Source of the DNA: Flagellimonas hymeniacidonis | GTDB lineage: Bacteria > Bacteroidota > Bacteroidia > Flavobacteriales > Flavobacteriaceae | Reading direction: 5' to 3' | Length of the DNA stretch: 64,000 bases | NCBI RefSeq assembly: GCF_008040165.1 | Contig: NZ_VRUR01000001.1 | Location: 1,197,349-1,261,348, forward strand | Shown: piece after piece, positions 60,190-64,000 of the stretch | How the letters are laid out: the number at the start of each line of letters is the position of its first letter | Position numbering within the stretch: the first letter of the stretch is position 1 | Made by a program: the position numbers and the translations under genes | Notes under the pieces: model-generated | Database searches by the model: none | What the model saw: only the letters and a program-made list of their open reading frames with translations | What the model was told of the DNA's origin: nothing

Positions 60190-62559
60190 TCATTCTGTTC
60201 GTAAACTTTTTACGGGATCGGCTAGAGCAGCCTTAATGGCTTGAAAACCGATGGTCGATAGCGCTATTGCAATTGTTAGCATGCCGGCAAATGCAAAAAT
60301 CCACCACGTAATGGTAATCTTGTATGCAAAATCGTCTAACCAGCTATTCATAAAATAATAGGCTAATGGAGAGGCAATAAGTATGGCAAGTGACACTAGT
60401 TTTAAAAAGTCCTTGGATATAAGGGCAGTAATGCTATTTACGCTTGCGCCCAATACTTTCCTAATTCCTATTTCTTTGGTTCGTTGTTTGGCCATGAACG
60501 TAGCCAGGCCAAAAAGGCCTAGGCAGGATATAAGAATAGAAATAAAGGCAAAATAGTAAGTTAAGTCCCCTGTTAAAACCTCACTTTTGTATTTTGCAGC
60601 GTACGATCGGTCTAAAAAATCGTAGTGTAAGGGAACATCTGGCAAGACTTTGTTAAAGGCCTGTTGTAAAGAGACTAAAGCTTCTTTGGTTTTTCCAGCT
60701 TCCAGCTTTACAAACATCATTCCTGCATCATTTGGATCTAAAAAGAAAACAGCGGGCTGTATCGCTTCATAAAGTGATCTGTTATGAAAATCTTTGAGTA
60801 CGCCAATAATGTTTCTTTGCTTTCCCCAGATTTGTATGGTCTTGCCAATGGGGTCTTCAATCCCCATAATTTCAACAGCTTTTTGGTTAACAACGATGTT
60901 CATGGTATCCTTACTTCCCTCGCGGTAATAAGAACCCTCAACATTGGGAACATTGAATACTTTAGGAAAATTGTGTGCTGTCCATAATAATGAAAATTCT
61001 ATATTCTCTTGCTCTACTGCCTTTCCTGGCCAAACAATACCGCTTGAAGATGAACGAACGTCTAAAGGGGAAGGGCCTACTAAGGTGACATCTTCAATAG
61101 CATTGGAAGAAATGAGCTCATTGCGCAAGGCATCATATTTTTCAGTAAGTTTTTGGTCTTGGTGAATTGAAACGATATGATCCTTGGCGATTCCCAAATC
61201 TTTTTCATTTATATAATTTACCTGCAACTTCACAATAATAGCGGCGACTATTAAAAGTATAGTCAACCCAAATTGAAGAATCACCAAACCTTTTCTGAAA
61301 GATGTGGCACTTCTTTTTTCGCGACTTTTTCCTTTAAGGGCTTCAACGGGTTTAAAAGATGAAATTACCATTGCAGGATATGCTCCTGATAAAAGGGTGG
61401 TAAAAATAAATACACTCAAAATGCTTATCCAGAAGATGGGCTTGGTAAAATCTATCTGTAAATTTTTATCTACAAAACTGCTAACACTTGGCAATAAAAG
61501 CATGGTAATGATAAATGCAGCAACAAATGCAATTGAGGTTATTATGGAGGTCTCTGAAAGGAATTGAATAATGAGTGCCTTTTTTCTTGCACCAACCACT
61601 TTTCTTACTCCTATTTCTCCAGAACGCTTGGTGGCATAAACCGTAGATAGGTTCACAAAATTAATGCAGGAAACAATCAAAAGGAAAAATGCTGCTATTG
61701 TAAAAATGCGGACATATTCAATACGCCCTCCGCTTACTTCGGCTTTTTCATTGAATTTGCCATAGAGGTAACTGTCTGAAAATTTTTGTAAAAAACAACC
61801 TTCTTTATTTTCTCCTTTTATGTTGTTTTGAAAGAGTGTGTTGAGCTTGGTAGAAACCAATGCCGGGTCAGCACCTTCTTTTAATAAGAATACACCCTGC
61901 ATACCATTATTTCCCCATTCAAGTGCCCACTCATTGTCATTTAGGAATTTTTGAAAGCTGTAATAAAAATCGTTTTGGATAGATGAACTACTGGGAAAAT
62001 CTTTATAAACAGCTTCCACGGTAAAATCACCATTGTCCATAATTTCAATACTTTTCCCCATGGCAATGGTTTGCCAATTTTGCCCCCAAATACGTTTTGC
62101 AAAACTTTCTGAGATTGCAATCGCTTCAGGTTTTTTGTCCAATTGGGTAATATCACCTTGAATTACAGGGAAGGAAAAGCCTTGAAACAAGTCCGCATTG
62201 GTAAAAGTACCAGAGGCCCTAAAATCAACATTGTCAACTTTCAAGTTGTCCTCGAAAGTGCGCCCCAAGGTGAGGTATTTTTCTATCTCCGGTAATTGTT
62301 CGGTTGCAGTTCTGAGCAATGGATAAGAAGAGTTTTCATACACATCTAAAACTCCTTGCTCCAACGGCACGGTTCGTTTAACCAAGTATAGCCTATCATC
62401 ATTTTCATGAAACGTATCAACGCTTCTTTCATCATGTACCCAAAGCAACATTAGAAAAGATACCGTCAGCGCTAACGAGAGACCGAAAATATTTATAAAA
62501 AAGTACGCCTTATTTTTTATGAGATTTCTCCAAGCTATTTTAATATGATTTCTGATCAT
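60190..62559 (-). CDS. MacB/FtsX-type ABC permease, paralogue 4
   Basis: 789 residues, double FtsX layout; entry motifs YATKRSGEIGVRKVVGA and MAKQRTKEIGIRKVLGA. The N-terminus MIRNHIKIAWRNLIKNK is close to paralogue 3, so these two look like a recent duplication relative to the others. Confidence 0.87.
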   Translation of the reverse strand: MIRNHIKIAWRNLIKNKAYFFINIFGLSLALTVSFLMLLWVHDERSVDTFHENDDRLYLVKRTVPLEQGVLDVYENSSYPLLRTATEQLPEIEKYLTLGRTFEDNLKVDNVDFRASGTFTNADLFQGFSFPVIQGDITQLDKKPEAIAISESFAKRIWGQNWQTIAMGKSIEIMDNGDFTVEAVYKDFPSSSSIQNDFYYSFQKFLNDNEWALEWGNNGMQGVFLLKEGADPALVSTKLNTLFQNNIKGENKEGCFLQKFSDSYLYGKFNEKAEVSGGRIEYVRIFTIAAFFLLIVSCINFVNLSTVYATKRSGEIGVRKVVGARKKALIIQFLSETSIITSIAFVAAFIITMLLLPSVSSFVDKNLQIDFTKPIFWISILSVFIFTTLLSGAYPAMVISSFKPVEALKGKSREKRSATSFRKGLVILQFGLTILLIVAAIIVKLQVNYINEKDLGIAKDHIVSIHQDQKLTEKYDALRNELISSNAIEDVTLVGPSPLDVRSSSSGIVWPGKAVEQENIEFSLLWTAHNFPKVFNVPNVEGSYYREGSKDTMNIVVNQKAVEIMGIEDPIGKTIQIWGKQRNIIGVLKDFHNRSLYEAIQPAVFFLDPNDAGMMFVKLEAGKTKEALVSLQQAFNKVLPDVPLHYDFLDRSYAAKYKSEVLTGDLTYYFAFISILISCLGLFGLATFMAKQRTKEIGIRKVLGASVNSITALISKDFLKLVSLAILIASPLAYYFMNSWLDDFAYKITITWWIFAFAGMLTIAIALSTIGFQAIKAALADPVKSLRTE

Positions 62560-62568
62560 GGCTGTTTT

Positions 62569-64000
62569 TTATTCTGTTCGTAGACTTTTTATTGGATTGG
62601 ATCTGGCGGCTTTAATCGCTTGAAAGCTAACAGTTGTCAATGTAATAGCAACTAAACAACCAATTGCCAATAAAAATATCCACCAGGAGAGGTCAGTTCT
62701 ATAGTTGAAGTTTTCCAACCAATTTCCCATGAAATACCAAGCCAATGGAGATGCTATTAAACCTGCAATTAGGATCAGTTTTAAAAAATCTTTTACAATA
62801 AGCCAAAGGATACCTTGCAAACTGCTTCCTAAGACCTTGCGGATTCCAATTTCTTTGGTTTTTTGTACGACAAAGAATAGGATTAACCCATAAATACCCA
62901 TGGAGCCAATAAAAATGGCAATACCTGAAAAGAGCTTCGTCAACTCTAGAAAACGCTGTTCTGTAGCGTAGAGCTGTGCAACTCTGTCGTCTAAAAATTC
63001 ATGTTCAAAAATATAGCCTGAAAAAAGGCCATTCCAATGCTTTTCAAGATGGGCAAGAGCGGCTTGAGAATCATTCAAGTTAATTTTGACGGCCAATTTG
63101 GTATAACTATCTATGGCTGGGGCAATAAAAACAGGACTTATGTTCTTATGAAAATCCTGATCATGGAAATCTTTAATGACTCCAACAACATTCCCTTTTA
63201 CATAATCGTCGGCAACTGTTAGCTGTTTTCCCAAAACTTCATCTAAAGATTGTACACCAAGTTTTTTGGCAAAAGTTTCGTTGATCAAGATTTCATCCAC
63301 GGAATCTTTTTCATAAAAATTACGCCCAGCCAATAGTTGCAATCCAAAGGTGTTCAAATATTCTTTATCTGCTATTTTAACCTGTACACTAAATACCTCG
63401 TCTTCCGAATTGCTATTGTACCTTACATTAGTACTCCACTCGTTTTTTCCAGCCCCAGGTGCTGCATAACATGCAGATACTTTTTCAATACCCTGGTGTT
63501 GTTCGATGCGTTCTTTAAGACCATTTAATTGCACAGCATCCACTTCTTCAGGAATTTCTACCATCACTATGGCTGATTTGTTAAATCCTAAATCTGAATC
63601 TATTGCAAATTTTATTTGCTTGTTTACTACAATTGTTCCTACGATAAGAACAATAGATACAATGAATTGAGTGGTGACCAGGACTTGACGGGTAATGGAA
63701 CCACCTGAGTCGTTTTGGGATAGCTTTCTTTTGAAGGCCAATACTGGGGAAATCCTGGCCAACAGAATACCAGGGTAACTACCTACAAACAAGGTTATGC
63801 CCAACAATAGGATTGATACAAAAACAAAGAAGGAACCCGTGAAAAGATTTGAAATAGAAAGTTGAAGATCAAAAATGGAATTAAAATAAGGCAATGAGGC
63901 TATGCCTACCAAAAGACCTAAGATAAGTGCAAGAAAAACAATTAGGAAAGTTTCGGTCATGAACTGCCAAAACAATTGACTTATAAAGGACCCCAATACT
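62569..64000 (-). CDS. MacB/FtsX-type ABC permease, paralogue 5, 5' end cut by the window
   Basis: About 476 residues of the C-terminal part are visible and the frame stays open to the last base; the TTG at 63,996 is not a true start. The visible part begins at VLGSFISQLFWQF, the first KVLG motif of the family, and contains the second FtsX unit with VQKTKEIGIRKVLGS. The missing part lies beyond the right end. Confidence 0.87.
   Translation of the reverse strand, partial: VLGSFISQLFWQFMTETFLIVFLALILGLLVGIASLPYFNSIFDLQLSISNLFTGSFFVFVSILLLGITLFVGSYPGILLARISPVLAFKRKLSQNDSGGSITRQVLVTTQFIVSIVLIVGTIVVNKQIKFAIDSDLGFNKSAIVMVEIPEEVDAVQLNGLKERIEQHQGIEKVSACYAAPGAGKNEWSTNVRYNSNSEDEVFSVQVKIADKEYLNTFGLQLLAGRNFYEKDSVDEILINETFAKKLGVQSLDEVLGKQLTVADDYVKGNVVGVIKDFHDQDFHKNISPVFIAPAIDSYTKLAVKINLNDSQAALAHLEKHWNGLFSGYIFEHEFLDDRVAQLYATEQRFLELTKLFSGIAIFIGSMGIYGLILFFVVQKTKEIGIRKVLGSSLQGILWLIVKDFLKLILIAGLIASPLAWYFMGNWLENFNYRTDLSWWIFLLAIGCLVAITLTTVSFQAIKAARSNPIKSLRTE

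Overview
The window looks like the chromosome of a marine-type member of the Flavobacteriaceae (Bacteroidota). It is AT-rich, has no Shine-Dalgarno sequences before its starts, uses promoters of the TTG-N19-TAnnTTTG type, and carries the family's ribE / pdxA / DUF177 / rpmF / fabH / accB / accC neighbourhood. This assignment is an inference from gene content.

Positions 1 to about 35,800 are the right part of an integrative conjugative element (ICE). It opens inside a giant TraQ-like multi-domain protein. Next come small lipoproteins and regulators, a mutagenic-repair cluster (SRAP peptidase diverging from a Y-family polymerase coupled to a DnaE-like polymerase), a secreted thermonuclease, and a lipoprotein gene split by a frameshift in an A9 run. 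A RES/Xre toxin-antitoxin pair, a DUF4062-LytTR fusion, topoisomerase III, and a ParA with a small partner follow. The element ends with rep, xis and a tyrosine integrase. A 17-nt tRNA 3' end plus that tRNA's terminator at 35,782-35,846 marks the right attachment site.

The most remarkable part lies inside the ICE at 25,557-32,658: ten consecutive cassettes, all in minus-strand orientation. Eight carry a single ORF and two are identical ORF-less copies. Each cassette begins with GTTR and ends with YAAC, and its two ends form a private 8-10 bp inverted repeat. Each is followed by an imperfect palindrome of attC type whose arms contain either GGCTATR or GTGTATR. Nearly all arm mismatches are G-T wobbles on the plus strand, the strand opposite to the genes, which matches the strand bias of integron attC sites. 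No integron integrase is visible. It is either an integron cassette array without integrase (CALIN) or a related, divergent cassette system.

From about 35,850 to 64,000 the sequence is ordinary chromosome: an alpha/beta hydrolase, a DinB-fold protein, an HExxH protein, and an HxlR regulator that shares a nearly identical promoter/operator with a secreted phosphatidylserine decarboxylase-like gene. A GNAT/methyltransferase pair, a TauE exporter, and a sodium symporter with a DUF5009 acyltransferase follow. Then come riboflavin, vitamin B6 and fatty-acid genes (ribE, pdxA, rpmF, fabH, accB, accC), a FAD oxidoreductase, and a LolD-like ATPase with five tandem MacB/FtsX-type permeases, the last cut by the window end.
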